From the NCBI RefSeq assembly GCF_020080835.1, contig NC_058166.1, positions 15,091,043 through 15,155,042 on the forward strand: DNA of 64,000 nucleotides, read 5' to 3'. A program made the translations under genes and the position numbers. The DNA comes from Cotesia glomerata (lineage: Eukaryota > Arthropoda > Insecta > Hymenoptera > Braconidae). The stretch's first letter is position 1; every line of letters begins with the position of its first letter. Under the pieces are notes generated by a model. It did no database searches, had not been told where the DNA came from, and saw nothing but the letters and a program-made list of their open reading frames with translations. Shown here one piece after another: positions 21,563 to 32,790 of the stretch.

Positions 21563-22264
21563 CACGGGAAAAAATTTCTGGGAAAATTTACGATACAACT
21601 ATTGTAAAGCTGGACTATACTTTGATTACTATTAATTTTCAAATATTTTAGAAGAAAAAATACTATTTATTCATGAAAAAATACGATATTACTATTGTAA
21701 AAAGTAAGAGATGAAAATTTCCAGTGCTGCCTCTGTATCTTTCCAATAGAACTATAGCAAATTTTACAATAGTTGAATTGGAATGTTTCTCAATTAGTGT
21801 GAGTGATGGCCGTGCACAGCGCTAGACTCCGAGTTTATGTAAATGTTAAAGGATATGGGTCTTAGTTTACCTCGGATAGCGTAGAGGGAGAGTCTCTGGC
21901 TGCCAACACAGAGTTCTGGGTTCGATTCCCAGATAGCACGAAAATGTCGGTTTCTTTTTTCGATTACTGTACAGGTACCAATTAGTCTAACCTTCTATCT
22001 CTCTCCCTCCCTAATATTTCTTTTAAAAAAACCAACTGTGAATTTTTACAATAGTTGAATGGTAAAGTTCACAAACACATATTGTATAATTTGCTCTATA
22101 GTATTCGACTTTTTAAGACTCTTGCTTGTCTTATTTGTTGGATAAAATTTACAATAGTAGATCGTAAAAATTACTAAATAAGAAGTATAGTCCACCGTTA
22201 CTCTTTTATTTAGTAAAAATTACAATAGTAAATTAGTAAAAACTCCTTCAATTTTATTTCCGTG
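21563..22264. mobile_element. 702-bp composite MITE carrying a tRNA-headed SINE, copy 2 (inverted)
   Basis: Flanked by TA (21561-21562, 22265-22266), it starts CACGGGAAAAAATTTCTGGG and ends TTTTATTTCCGTG. It is the reverse complement, base for base over most of its length, of 8011-8712. The tRNA-like part (about 21875-21942, plus) has A-box-like TAGCGTAGAGGGAGAG and the B-box/T-arm CTGGGTTCGATTCCCAG, followed by a body containing TCGATTACTGTACAGGTACC. Confidence 0.88.
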
Positions 22265-22266
22265 TA

Positions 22267-22561
22267 ATTTATGAATTTTTATGTCGGTACAGTAGTTGTA
22301 CCCATGAAATATTGGCCGTAATTCGATAGAATTATTGATTGTCGCGCTAAGTAATATCGCGGGAAAAACTAGTAGCATTGCGAAATCTGCGATGCACTAT
22401 GGGGCTGGCGGCAATGCTGTCACGTCAAGCCTCCTATGCACCCGTGTAATAGACGCAAAGATTTTGGTACCATACAGTATAGCAGATAATCCTATATACA
22501 TAGGGCTTATAGCAATGCAATACAACGACATAGGGATATCCGCAATGTATTTCTTTCCGTG
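22267..22561. repeat. dispersed repeat with ATAGGG/GCAATG words, copy 2
   Basis: It is bounded on the right by CGCAATGTATTTCTTTCCGTG, shared in reverse with 20460. The frames of 67-97 codons in both directions overlap this block and are not proteins. It truncates LINE fragment 3. The left boundary adjoins the TA after the composite MITE and is uncertain. Confidence 0.5.
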
Positions 22562-22562
22562 A

Positions 22563-22965
22563 TACTGCTGTTGAGAAGTTTGGAAAGCTAAACGAGACAT
22601 TGTTGTACTTTGAAGCCAGCCTTTCCGAGCGTCTTATATCTTGTGGCTCCTCAACAAAGAGACACCTCAAAAAATTTGGTTCACCAGAATTGAACAGTTT
22701 ATACAGGAAACAAGCTAAGAGATACAATCTTTTTGATTTGATTGAGAGCTATTTTAAGGAGCGACGATAAGGAGTGATACGGTCATCACGCTTCAGATCG
22801 AAAATGAACCTGATGCCGTTGTTCATCAATCGCTGTAATTTATAGTCTAATCTTTTAGAGTTATCTATCAATACCAATGAGCAATAATCAATTATTGGAA
22901 TAAATAAAGCCGTGATAAGTAATTTGCGATTTGCGGTAGATAGTATGTTCTTCCTATGTTTGAGG
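22563..22965 (-). pseudogene. LINE reverse-transcriptase C-terminal remnant (fragment 3)
   Basis: Reading the minus strand from about 22965 gives KHRKNILSTANRKLLITALF, then PIIDYCSLVL, KLQRLMNNGIRFIFDLK, RITPYRRSLK, a stop, LSIKSKRLYLLACFLYKL, RRSERLASKYNN and PNFSTAVS. It matches LINE fragment 1 from ITPYRRSL onward and extends further toward the polymerase core. The stop is TAG where fragment 1 has TGG (Trp), a single nonsense change. The 3' end is cut off at 22561 by a repeat, so the IRLW end is missing. Clearly dead. Confidence 0.8.
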
Positions 22966-23460
22966 CTGTTTGAGGCTGAAGTGTATCACAAAATCTTGGG
23001 CACAATAGAACTTAGAAACTTGAAATTTTGTAGTAATATTACTTTTGCCATGGAGAGGTCAGTTAAGAACGGATTTTACGAAATTCCTCTCCCAAAGGGA
23101 ATTGCGGAGGCGTTAACAATGACAAATTCCCGTTTTTAGCTCCTACAGACTCGAAATCTTCCATATGTAATGCAAAAATTATCTAAGAGCGGATTTTACA
23201 ACCCATTCCCAATAAGGATTACGGAGATGGGTGTTAGCAATTGAAAATCCATTTTTCTATAGACTATAGCTTTTTCAGATTTCAAAATTGGCAGGAATCT
23301 TTTAAATAATACGTAAAAATGATCCTAGGACGAATTTCACGACAGTTAACCCCTAAACGGGGTACGGGGTGGGTGTTACCAATGAAAAATTTTGATTTCC
23401 AAACTATAGCTTCTTCAGACTCTAAATTTGATAGGAATTTTCTAATTAATTAATAAAAAA
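22966..23460. repeat. degenerate tandem array, about 130-bp unit
   Basis: Three to four diverged units follow one another. Each has an ACGGATTTTACGA-like phrase, then CCC(A/T)AA(A/G)GGG or CCCCTAAACGGGG with a G-rich GGGTGGGTGTTA phrase, a CAATGAAAAAT phrase, and a TATAGCTTCTTCAGACT phrase (near 23060-23150, 23170-23290, 23320-23430). The array lies between a LINE fragment and a SINE. Confidence 0.6.
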
Positions 23461-23483
23461 AAATTATAACAATTAATAATAAT

Positions 23484-23963
23484 AAATAAAATAATATTGA
23501 GGAGGATGGTTTTACTTGTATCACTGTAGAGTGTTTTACAAGGGAGGGTGGGGAATTATTGTCTCTCCACTTTTTTTCTCCGCAATATAGTCTCTCAACC
23601 CCGTCATTATAACTCTCAACCACTTTTTCGTCCCCACCCCCCTGCATGTCGGGATTTTTTCTTTCATGCCCGACACACATGTGCTGCGACTGTGGCCGAT
23701 TTGCGCGTTATAATCAGTACCTGCATTTGCATTACGGTCTTAAATAGTATGGAGGTACTTCTATAATGACATTTTACCTCCATAACTATATGGGAAAACC
23801 ACAGAAAACCCGACCGGTACAGAGGCTGGCAATGAAACGCACATATTCTTAGTTTATAATCATTGAAAAATATTGGTGCGCGCCGGAATCGAACCCTGGT
23901 CCCACTCTTTCGAAATGCAGGTACCGAGCCGATGAGGCTATTGCCAACCTAAATAAAATAATA
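23484..23963 (-). mobile_element. tRNA-headed SINE, complete, with 13-bp target duplication
   Basis: The body 23497-23950 is bounded by AAATAAAATAATA at 23484-23496 and 23951-23963. It is nearly identical to 3169-3627, with the same B box and the same TACAAGTAAAACC tail. The similarity stops exactly at the target duplications, showing two independent insertions of one recent family. Confidence 0.92.
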
Positions 23964-24699
23964 ATAATAACTAGAACAATTCTTCGTACATGAAATAATT
24001 TTTAATTCAATGAAATATTTAAGAAAACAAAAATTGTTTTGATTGAAGTGAAAATTTTTTTGCTCAAAAATACCTCAGTCGTTTTGAAAAATTTTCCTGA
24101 ATCAAAAAAATCTTTTTTTTTTGTTATTTGACTAAAATTTTAATTTTTACACGATTTACCATTTTTCGACTATCAAATTTATATTCTTAATGCCATTTGC
24201 TCATTTATTTTCAAGACTAATGAGATTAAAGAATTATTGATTAGTTGATTACTCACAACAAATTTATGGAAGACAAATGATACTGTAGCCCTAACTACCA
24301 AAATTTCGGTTTTGTACATGGGAAGTGCAACACAATTGTATAAGGGAATAGTTCATTTTTCTGATTGAGAAAATCAATCCTCATAATCTTCGTCAATAAA
24401 TATTGTTTGAACAGTTCAATTGATTAGAAGTGCTCAAAAATTTTTTTAATTTTTACTACTTCGAGAGAAAGAATTACTTTTTTATATTTTTAATGAATTA
24501 TTTGCATTGGGCGTTATAAAAATTTATTTTCAAAGTTTTTTGAATTTTCTGTGATTATTTTAAACTGTCTGAACTTGTAATTGCTGTTGTTAAAATTAAC
24601 TCGTAAAATTTTAACTCAAACAGCTACCTACATAAATTATGTCAAAAACAGTAACGCTGGATTCTGTCAATACACTTACAATAATTAAATCTGACTCAC
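23964..24699. other. AT-rich DNA, probable intron side of the exon
   Basis: No repeat shared with the rest of the window was noticed. If the exon at 24700-24811 is real, this is the start of the downstream intron, beginning GTGAGT on the minus strand. Confidence 0.4.
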
Positions 24700-24811
24700 C
24701 TTTTAAATGTTCTGGGGTATCTGCCGCTCCTGCTCGCATTATGTCACTCAAATAATGCTCCAGTGTTCTCATATTATCCAGTGGTGAGTTTCCGTTCGCC
24801 GTCATACGATC
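24700..24811 (-). CDS. candidate internal exon of an unidentified protein-coding gene
   Basis: On the minus strand, a T-rich tract ending TTTTATTTTATTTCAG precedes the exon and AAAAG|GTGAGT closes it, matching splice acceptor and donor consensus. The 112-bp exon has one open frame of 37 codons plus one base: DRMTANGNSPLDNM, RTLEHYLSDIMRAGA, ADTPEHLK. It is GC-richer than its surroundings, has balanced third positions and a mixed polar/hydrophobic composition quite unlike the F/K/N/I translations elsewhere. Read in this frame, the acceptor is phase 0 and the donor phase 1. It matches no repeat in the window. I do not recognise the protein. No neighbouring exon was found, so flanking introns would be long. 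Confidence 0.62.
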
Positions 24812-26004
24812 CTGAAATAAAATAAAACAATCCAACTAAACTTTCTTAATTCGTCAAAAGACAAAAAAAATTTTTTTTTTTTCAACTTCCTGCTAAGAAT
24901 ATTGAAAAAAATTTTTTTTATAAGACAGTGCAATAATCGTCCCATGCATTACATTAATATTTAAATTGATTTTTATGAAGAAAACAATTACTGTTTAAAA
25001 TTGTTGATACATTTTTAAATTTTTCATCAAAAATTTAAACAGAAAAAGTTAATCTGCAGTTTATATAAAAACCAAAAACAGAGACCATTTTCCTATATAA
25101 ATTTATTTAGGTTCAACAACCTCGAAAAATGAGGGCTATACCTTAAGGGTGGAAGAAAAAAAGAGAGAAAAATGTCTAGAGAAACCTAACAAAGCTTTTG
25201 ACGTTGACCGATTGAGAAAAACAGACGTACGTAGCATAAAATAACAGCTTAGTTACGAGTAGAAAGATTCGAGGGGAATTCCAAGTTATAACTATACCAC
25301 ATATATTTGACACGCTAACTATATGTCCGACCGGAACATGACCACTACTACTCACAAATTGATTTAAGACTAAAAATTATTATACAAATCAAAATATCAT
25401 AACTACCAGACTTATAATATTTATTACGAGAGAATCGATAAAGATATTTAAAAATAGTTCGTAATTTGTTCTTTGTAGTCATGAAAGAGTTATTTTTATT
25501 CTTAGAAGTTTAATTCATAACGAAAGACTACTTATCATCAAAAACTTTACGAAATAACTTCTTAAATAAATTGAATTATTTCTATTTGTGGTGTGACTAT
25601 AATTAAATTTACTAACTTAAAAAGCTACAAACTTATTAATACACTGAAAAATCTAATTGATTCAAGGAAAATATTCTTTAAAATTTCACTTCTTTTAATA
25701 TATTAAATTTTCTTAATTAAAGAAAATAATTTGCGAATTAACAAATTGAAATTTAAAGATAAGGACAAAATCTTTAAAGAATTTTACTCTAACAAAAAAT
25801 TTTACTATTACAAACAAGAAAAAACATGTTGAAGAAAAAATGTTGTTTTTTGACAAGACTTTTTTATCATTCTCAGTTCAGAAACTAGTTCTTGAATTGA
25901 GAATATAAAGTTCTTTGAAGAAAACGCAATTATTGTTAATTTCTGATAATTACCCACAACGAATTTGATTGTACTGATCAAAGATAAATGTACTTTTGGT
26001 ATTG
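24812..26004. other. AT-rich DNA, probable intron
   Basis: A remnant reading TCAACTTCCTGCTAAG at 24881-24896 resembles the end of the AACTTCCCGCTAA family. Around 25640 an ACACTGAAAAATCTAATTG string looks like a MITE end without a found partner. The rest is unassigned. Confidence 0.4.
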
Positions 26005-26350
26005 CGCGTTTTCAGGCCCTGACAAAATATACAAAGAACAAAATATCACTCGACATAATATCCTCTGACAAAATATTCCCCAGTATAAGGGAGAATACAA
26101 AAGAGATTAAGTGATAAGCTTATAATCATCACTAAAAATTTGAATAGCGCGCTACGCGCGCCCCTTAATTTTAACCAATAAGGAATCAGGTCCCATTTTT
26201 TACGAGTTTCAATTATTGACTAATTTCATACTCTTATGTATTTTTATTGTAGGGATAGTACTATTTAAAAAGATAATTTTTCGGGGATATTTTGTCGGGA
26301 GTTGTGTTGTCAAGGATATTTTGTCGGGGGCTGAAATGTCGCGGAATTGT
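26005..26350. mobile_element. small TIR element with mirrored GACAAAATAT words
   Basis: The left part reads TTTCAGGCCCTGACAAAATAT and the right part ATATTTTGTCGGGGGCTGAAA, imperfect inverted ends. Further GACAAAATATTCC / GGATATTTTGTC words lie inside on each side. The centre holds the GCGCGCTACGCGCGC repeat (26141-26270). No coding. Confidence 0.65.
26141..26270. repeat. short GCGCGCTACGCGCGC repeat, copy 2
   Basis: Same order as 12893-13015: GCGCGCTACGCGCGCCCC, then AACCAATAAGGAATC and ACGAGTTTC. It has been inserted in the GACAAAATAT element. This is the only other occurrence seen. Confidence 0.6.
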
Positions 26351-26924
26351 ACCCTTGAATCAAGTGAGAATAGTTATTGACCGAAAGTGTTATTTTCTTA
26401 AGCCAAGATGACGATATTCAAGACAAAATTTCTTGAAGAGCAATAACCAGTTCTTACAATCGACATCATATTATTTCTCCAAAAAAAAAAAAAAGTTTTT
26501 TAGGTGTCTAGATAATAATATCAATATTGTCAGTTATTGCGTCGGCAGCCAAAATTTGATACTATGGTTATTGGGGTGAATGCTCTTAAAGAGGGTTTTT
26601 TATAGCTGTGACCAAGATTTAAGTATACATATAAAACCAATGTATGAAAGTGTTTATTTCGTCACATTGCGATCCATAGATTCATAGGTAGATTGATTTA
26701 TTAATTTAATAGATATAGTAATACAAAAAATTCAATATCGTATCCGTTTATTACATAAACAATAAACAAGAAACTTAAACAGTGTTAAATAGCAATTTTG
26801 AAGATTGTTTATACTAATTATTATATATAAAGTTCACATATTTATATAGGATTCATATGTGATTATGTATGTATATTTTTCTGTGATTTTTGTATAATTG
26901 TATATGATTGTATATAATTAAGAA
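26351..26924. other. unassigned AT-rich DNA
   Basis: No gene or element boundary was recognised. A TTGAATCAAG/CTTAAGCCAAG group near 26370-26440 resembles interiors of CACAG-type MITEs. Confidence 0.35.
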
Positions 26925-28680
26925 ATTAAAGAGTATCTTGTCAACTAATGATATTTTTAAAGATATAAGCTCATCTCGACATTACAGTTATCGAGACCTT
27001 TCTTTTGAGTACCCACATCGATTTTTCATATATTTTATATATTTATATATTTCACAAATATCATATAAATAAAATATATAAAAATTGCAATGTGGGTACT
27101 CAAATGAAAGGTCTCGATAAGTGTAACATCGGGATGAACTTATATCTTTAAAAATGTCAATAATTAAGAAATGAACTTGTCTCTCATGAATTATTGACAT
27201 TTCTAAAGATATAAGCTCACCCCGATGTTACACTCATCGAGACCTTTCATTTGAGTACCCACATCAATTTTTCATATATTTTATATATATTACATATATG
27301 TATATATGAAAAATATATCAAAATTCATGTGGGTACTCAAATGAAAGCTCTTGATAAGTGTAACATCGGGATGAGCTTATATCTTCAAAAACATCAATAA
27401 TTAAGAAATGACCTTGTATTTTGTGCACGATTAACATTTTTAAAGATATAAGCTCATCCCGATGTTACACTTATCGAGACCTTTCATTTGAGTACCCACA
27501 TCAATTTTTCATATATTTTATATATATTTATATATATGTATATGGGTGATTCTCTGTAAGGACGTCTTAAATCTGTACAAAATTGTCCGACCAAATTATT
27601 TTTGATTTTATTAGAAAAAAAATTAACAAGGGCTACAAAACTATCAGCTTAATTATAATAAATAAACAGCCGAATTAATTTTTGCTTTTTCGACATTTGT
27701 GTATCTTTTGCCATATAACATGACAGGGGACTGACTGCCAGGGGTCTGATTTTTTTTATCAAATTGAGAAAAATCAAGCAAACTATTTCAATGCATTCAA
27801 CTTTTTGTTCTCAATGAATATTTACATTAATTAGAATAATATTAAGACTTATGGATCCAATTTTATAAATAAATTATAAACAAAAATAGCTGCCAGAGAA
27901 CTGAGTTTTGAAGTGGCCCAGACACATATTTCCAGAACAAACGGTGCTTTGACACTAAATAAAATGGCGATAAAGCGCTAACAGTCCTATGGTTATTGAC
28001 TTACAGCTAGTTAGATCCTTATAAACCTTACAAAAGGTAAAATAACACGCTAGATTTTTTTTTTGGCTTTGTACTTCTGGCAGGGGACTGATCTTAAAAT
28101 GCCTGGAACAAACTTTGGTTTAATGAATTTAATGAAACAAATTAACTTTCGGTACTTTTTATTGAAGAAGATTGTTAGTTAACTAATTAAGTTTATAAAC
28201 ATTATGGATCAAATTATATATTATTGACGAATAACTTAAAATTTAATGTTAAAGTTTTAATTTTGGGACTGGGACAGCCCAGGGGACTGACATTTCGGTG
28301 GTTTACAAATTTATAGCAAAAAAACCAAAATTTATTCCATTTTAGTTTTCAATGCTCTAAATAGAGATGTTTTTTTACTTTCGTAATAAATTTTTTTTAG
28401 TAACAAAATAACAATTTTTCTAATAAAAAAATGCCTGGGACAGCAAAAAACATCCTTACAGAAAATCACTCATATATCAAAAATATATCAAAATTCATGT
28501 GGGTACTCAAATGAAAGCTCTTGCTGAGTGTAACATCGGGATGAGCTTATATCTTTAAAAACGTCAATATTTAAGAAAGTACAGTATAATTTAATAAAAT
28601 TCATTATTTAATAAAGCAAAATGTTATTTATTTATAGTTCACAAGTCACGGCAGTCACATAGTGACTGCAAGGTTGCTAG
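26925..28680 (+). mobile_element. non-autonomous Helitron, third copy, 5' truncated and interrupted
   Basis: The 3' end on the plus strand is canonical: GCAGTCACATAGTGACTGC, then AAGGTTG, CTAG (28677-28680) and T. Three satellite units begin near 26945, 27195 and 27430, the third split by a 930-bp TIR element. The TCTATATTATTAA end and its adjoining 250 bp, present in other copies, are absent upstream. Confidence 0.82.
27543..28472. mobile_element. 930-bp TIR element inserted in a Helitron
   Basis: The ends TGGGTGATTCTCTGTAAGGA and TCCTTACAGAAAATCACTCA are inverted, with TA on both sides (27541-27542, 28473-28474), fitting a Tc1/mariner-type duplication. The word AGGGGACTGA occurs near 27725, 28085 and 28270 with CCTGGGACAG-like variants. 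No transposase is encoded. Removing the element joins the two halves of a satellite unit. Confidence 0.88.
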
Positions 28681-29770
28681 TTCTATATAAGTATACATCA
28701 ATCACAAAAAACATTGTATATCCTTTATTTTACCTGGGTAATGATAATTTTTTTTACTTGTTATAGGTTGGTTATTTTGATACTACAAAATCTTCGTCAT
28801 CATCAATAATGAAGCGCTACCTTAGACAGAATAATTTTTCAAATATTTCTATAATTTTATCTCAAAAAACTTCCAGCCATACTTGCCGAATTCTGTCCTC
28901 ACATAAATGCATAAGGGTGATTACTTTTGCATATTATTTTTTTAGGTAGGCACTCAAAAGTAGCGCCTGTAACGAAAGACGAATATTTTTTTTTTTATTT
29001 TTTTTCCAAGGTACTGAAGTCGTTGAGACGTAGATTGAAAGTTAGAAAAGGGTAAAATTAATGTCTATGTATTTTTCCTAGTGCACTTCTACATCATATA
29101 TACATATTTTTAAGTTTCTATACATGAATATAGATGAGAGTGTGAAAGTAAGTAGAAGAGGGGATGAAAGTGAGAGAACATGATGGCGCTAGGGTGGAGC
29201 TTGCACGCCCTGCTGCTACTAGTTCCTGGTTTTCCTATATTGATTTTTCACTGTGAGCTGGCTCTGTCGTTGCTCTATATATATAAACACCCTTGTACCA
29301 ACATATATATGTTTTGCAAGGAAGAAAGAGAAAAACTGTTCCTTGTTTTGTGAAATTGCGCTGGCGCAAATTTACGACCAGAAGAACTTTATAAGAATAT
29401 AGTAGTCGTAGTAGTAAACCGTGTATGCAGGTCGACCAGTACAGGTAGTGAAAGGAATCTTCTATCCTCATCTAAAGTAGGGTCAAGTCGATTTTTTAGC
29501 TACATTACACTGGAAAAAAATCTGAACAACGGTTCACCCGGCAGGCCGTTCCTCAAACTTTTCACTACTCTATTTTTAAACTTAAGCACTCGAAAATTTA
29601 TACACGGATAAAAAACTGTATTGATTCAAAAGAAGTTATCTTGACCTAAGAAATTTATTTTAAAAATAACTTGTCGCGCTTTAAGAATTTCTTGCCTTGA
29701 ATGTTGTAATCTTAACTTAAGAAATCAATATCTTCGATCGATAATTATTTTTACTTTATTCAAGAGGATA
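28681..29770. other. mixed sequence, partly single copy
   Basis: From 29090 to 29470 the sequence is more complex, with GC-richer parts (GGCGCTAGGGTGGAGCTTGC). A TATATATAAA box at 29278-29287 could mark a promoter, but no linked gene was found. At 29608-29768 a CACGGATAAAAAACTGTATT string and TTGANNCAAG/CTTAAG words look like one end of a CACGG-type MITE broken by the next element. Confidence 0.35.
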
Positions 29771-30512
29771 TACTGATAGAAGGATTTAGTAAAAAAATTT
29801 TTGTTCATTTATTTGGAAGAAACAAATATTTTTTACCCATCAATATTATTTGTTACAGTTTAATAAATGATTTCTTTATATGAACAAAGCCTTATTATAT
29901 GGAAATAAATATTTAGTTCCACCAAATAATATTTAGTAACAGGTACTAAATATTTCTTTGGCAAGTATTGTCGGTAGATGGTTATGCTTTAATTCCAATG
30001 TTTGTGTGATACATAAATTATTCACTAACTCAGATTATTTTATTCAGCTCGATTTTGGGAGATTTATTAAACCTTTAAAAACACACATACTCCCAATAAA
30101 TGTGTTCTATTTATGTCTTTTCTCAGTGGAGTTTAATTTACATTTTTTAATTTGTCTATTATTGATATGTTCAAAACTTGTTTAATTTTAAATTTTATAA
30201 ATGTCTCAAACAAAAAAAAATAATTTAATGAGATTCTTTTCTTTATAATACCTTATATTTTTACTTAAAATTATTTATTTTTATTTATTTTAAGTTATAA
30301 AATTAGGTTAAACGCTAAAATTAGTTAAAAAATTAATTTCTTTAATAACAATAAACGATTTATTGAATACTAATAAATCATTTCTTAAATACTACTAAAT
30401 ATTTATTTGATGGAACTAAGTGGGCTTTAATAAATGATTTAGTACCTATAACTAAATATTTAATAATGAAAGGTTTGTTACTAAATCATTTAGTATCTGT
30501 TACTAAATCTTA

Positions 30513-32315
30513 CCCGAGTCAAAATTCGAGTCCCGTTTTGACCGTAAAAATGTCCCAACTCTTTGAAGTCTAATATGCCGCTAAAAATCGAGTCTATTTT
30601 GACCGTACAAGATGGTATCGGAGAATAAGTACGGTTAAAACAGGCGTACGCAGGTCTGTTTTGACCGTAAAAATTTCCAGGAGTATAATATTATCATTAT
30701 AAATATTATTACTATATTTGTCATCTTGTTGATTATTATTATTTCTCTTGCCATCTTGTAGTTCTTAGGCGCGAAAATTTAAATTAATAAAAAACATGAA
30801 AAGTTGACATTTAAAAATTAAAAATTTAATAATAATAATAATAACAATAATAATCTCAGAGAAGGGTTTTTCTTTCAAAAATTTGAATTTTGGAAAAAAA
30901 ATATTATTCTTTTCTAAATTCAGCTTAGTTCACATATTTTCACTGAAAAAGTTTTAAAATATATAAGAATCGCAGGTAATTGTTTAATTTCACATTTTTA
31001 AAAGTAATTAATTTTTGATATTTTTCATAGTTTTTAATCCAACAACTGACGTTTTTCATATTTTTTACTCTAAAATTGAAATTTTTCAAAAAATTAAAAA
31101 AAATTTTTCTATTTTAGATTTACTCTAATAAAAAATATTTTACAAGTAGAAAAAAAATTTTTTAATTATCGATTTTTCGATATTTTGCTAAAACTTTTTA
31201 ACCCAAAATTTGAAATTTTTCATAATTTGTTTTTAGTTAAAATTGAAACGTTTCATAATTTTTCTTATCCCAAAATTAACATTTTTGAAAAAAATTTTGA
31301 AAAATTTTTCTATTTTAGATTTATTCTAAAAAAAAAAAAAAAAAATATCTATTAAGTAGAAAATAATCTAATCATGTTGATTTCACACCCCATGAAAATA
31401 AGCAATTACCGAATCTTACAATTGAAAATAGAAGTATAAGATTAATAATTGAGAATGGGTAACTAAATTTCAATTTTGAATGTCTATAAATATAATTATT
31501 ACTATTCATTTAATTTCTCCGTAAAGTTCTTTTTCAGATTCCACTCAGAACTTAGTCATTTCAAGACGCGTCATTTAAAAGTTTATGAGACTACTGAGAT
31601 TCGCCTTTTACCAATCGGCAGTGTAGCGATGCGGGTAGCGCGTAAGTCTTGACGAGCGATAGGTTCCAAGTTCGGTTCTCGGTTAGGGCAAAGCGACTTT
31701 TAATTATTTCTTTATTTACGAAGCGTATTAGGTTAAGTTACCATAAGTAATCCTTTCCTCCTATTTCCTTACTCCTTAATATGTATAAACTGGACAATAA
31801 ATAACCCCTGTTCGTAAAAGACTCAAATTTGGGAAATCATCCATTTTTGTTTTTTTTATTACAAAATTAATTTTATATATTTTTTTGTGCTCATAAACAA
31901 TCTTGATAGTAGTAATTGTAATAATTGTTAATTACAAATTTTTATGTTAATGACAATTATTATTAATTACTATTACTTATTTCTTATAACAATAATAATT
32001 ATTAATTATAATAATAATTATTATTGCAGTGATTAAAACAAAAAAAAAATAAATAAATGTGATTTCAATTGGATTTGAACCCGGACCCCTAAGAATTTTA
32101 AAATTTAATTTATTATTATTTATTATTATTATTATTATCATTATTTCAAGCCTGGTTTGACCGTAATCGTGGTAGAATGGGACAAAACTCCACTAGTTAC
32201 GGTGAAACCAGGCTCAGTTTAAATGAGCTATCAATACAGCGCCAAGTCTGTTTTGACCGTAAAATTGAGATGGGAAAAAATTACGGTTAAAACGGAACTC
32301 GAATTTCGACTCGGG
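30513..32315. mobile_element. inner TIR element with CCCGAGTC ends
   Basis: CCCGAGTCAAAATTCGAGTC at the left and GAACTCGAATTTCGACTCGGG at the right are inverted, with TTA on each side (30510-30512, 32316-32318). A three-base TTA duplication would fit a PIF/Harbinger-like element. The word GTTTTGACCGTAA, or its complement, recurs near both ends (30535, 30598, 30655, 32155, 32250, 32280). The element at 40349-41027 has a related CCCGGGTC end. No transposase frame. Confidence 0.78.
31625..31700 (+). repeat. tRNA-like segment (SINE remnant)
   Basis: GCGATGCGGGTAGCGCG resembles an A-box region, and about 40 bases on AAGTTCGGTTCTCGGTTAGG resembles a decayed B box. A similar segment lies at 58855-58930. 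The stems do not form a full cloverleaf, so this is not called as a tRNA gene. Confidence 0.5.
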
Positions 32316-32545
32316 TTATTAAATAGAACTAAATCCTTCTATCAGTGTATTATCTAGTTAATGCAGCTGCAACTTTACGATGATTATTGTTGTTTTTAAT
32401 ATATTATTCTCTCTTTACATCTATACTAGGGTGTGCCAAAATTCAACTTCCCTGATGGACCTCTTAAAATTAGAATTTTGAGTTCCGATTTTAACAGGAG
32501 TTGTGTTTGAGCATTTCCTGACGTATTTACACGCAAAAAAAAAAA

Positions 32546-32790
32546 TTGGGGCTGCCACATGATACATTCCTGTGGCAGCCACATGATTTTTTCATGGGGC
32601 TGCCACATCATTTTCATGTGACTGCCACACGATTTTCCTGTGGCAGCCACATGATTTTTTCATGTGGCTACTACATGATTTTCATGTGGCGGTTACATGA
32701 TTTTCCTGTGGCAGTCACATGATTTTTTCATGTGGCTGCCATATGATTTTCATGTGACAGCAACATGATTTTCATGTGACAGGCAATACT
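32546..32790. repeat. GGCAGCCACATGATTTT word array, left
   Basis: About eleven imperfect units of roughly 20-34 bp built on TGTGGCAGCCACATGA, itself partly palindromic, separated by TTTTC. The mirror-image array is 33815-34055. Confidence 0.9.

Larger units (their letters stand above)
29771..32347. mobile_element. MITE with CACTGATAGAAGGATTT ends, interrupted by a second element
   Basis: The left end TACTGATAGAAGGATTTAGT and right end ACTAAATCCTTCTATCAGTG are inverted, with TA outside (29769-29770, 32348-32349). The arms hold ACTAAATATTTATT / AATAAATGATTTAGTA words. It is the same terminus family as 20760-21486, where the internal word differs. About 1.8 kb of the interior is a nested element (30513-32315). 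Confidence 0.85.

Noticed and set aside
29278..29310. Core promoter with TATATATAAA
   Set aside because: TA-rich strings are common here, and no initiator, coding start or transcript evidence is linked to it. Mentioned only in the surrounding entry.
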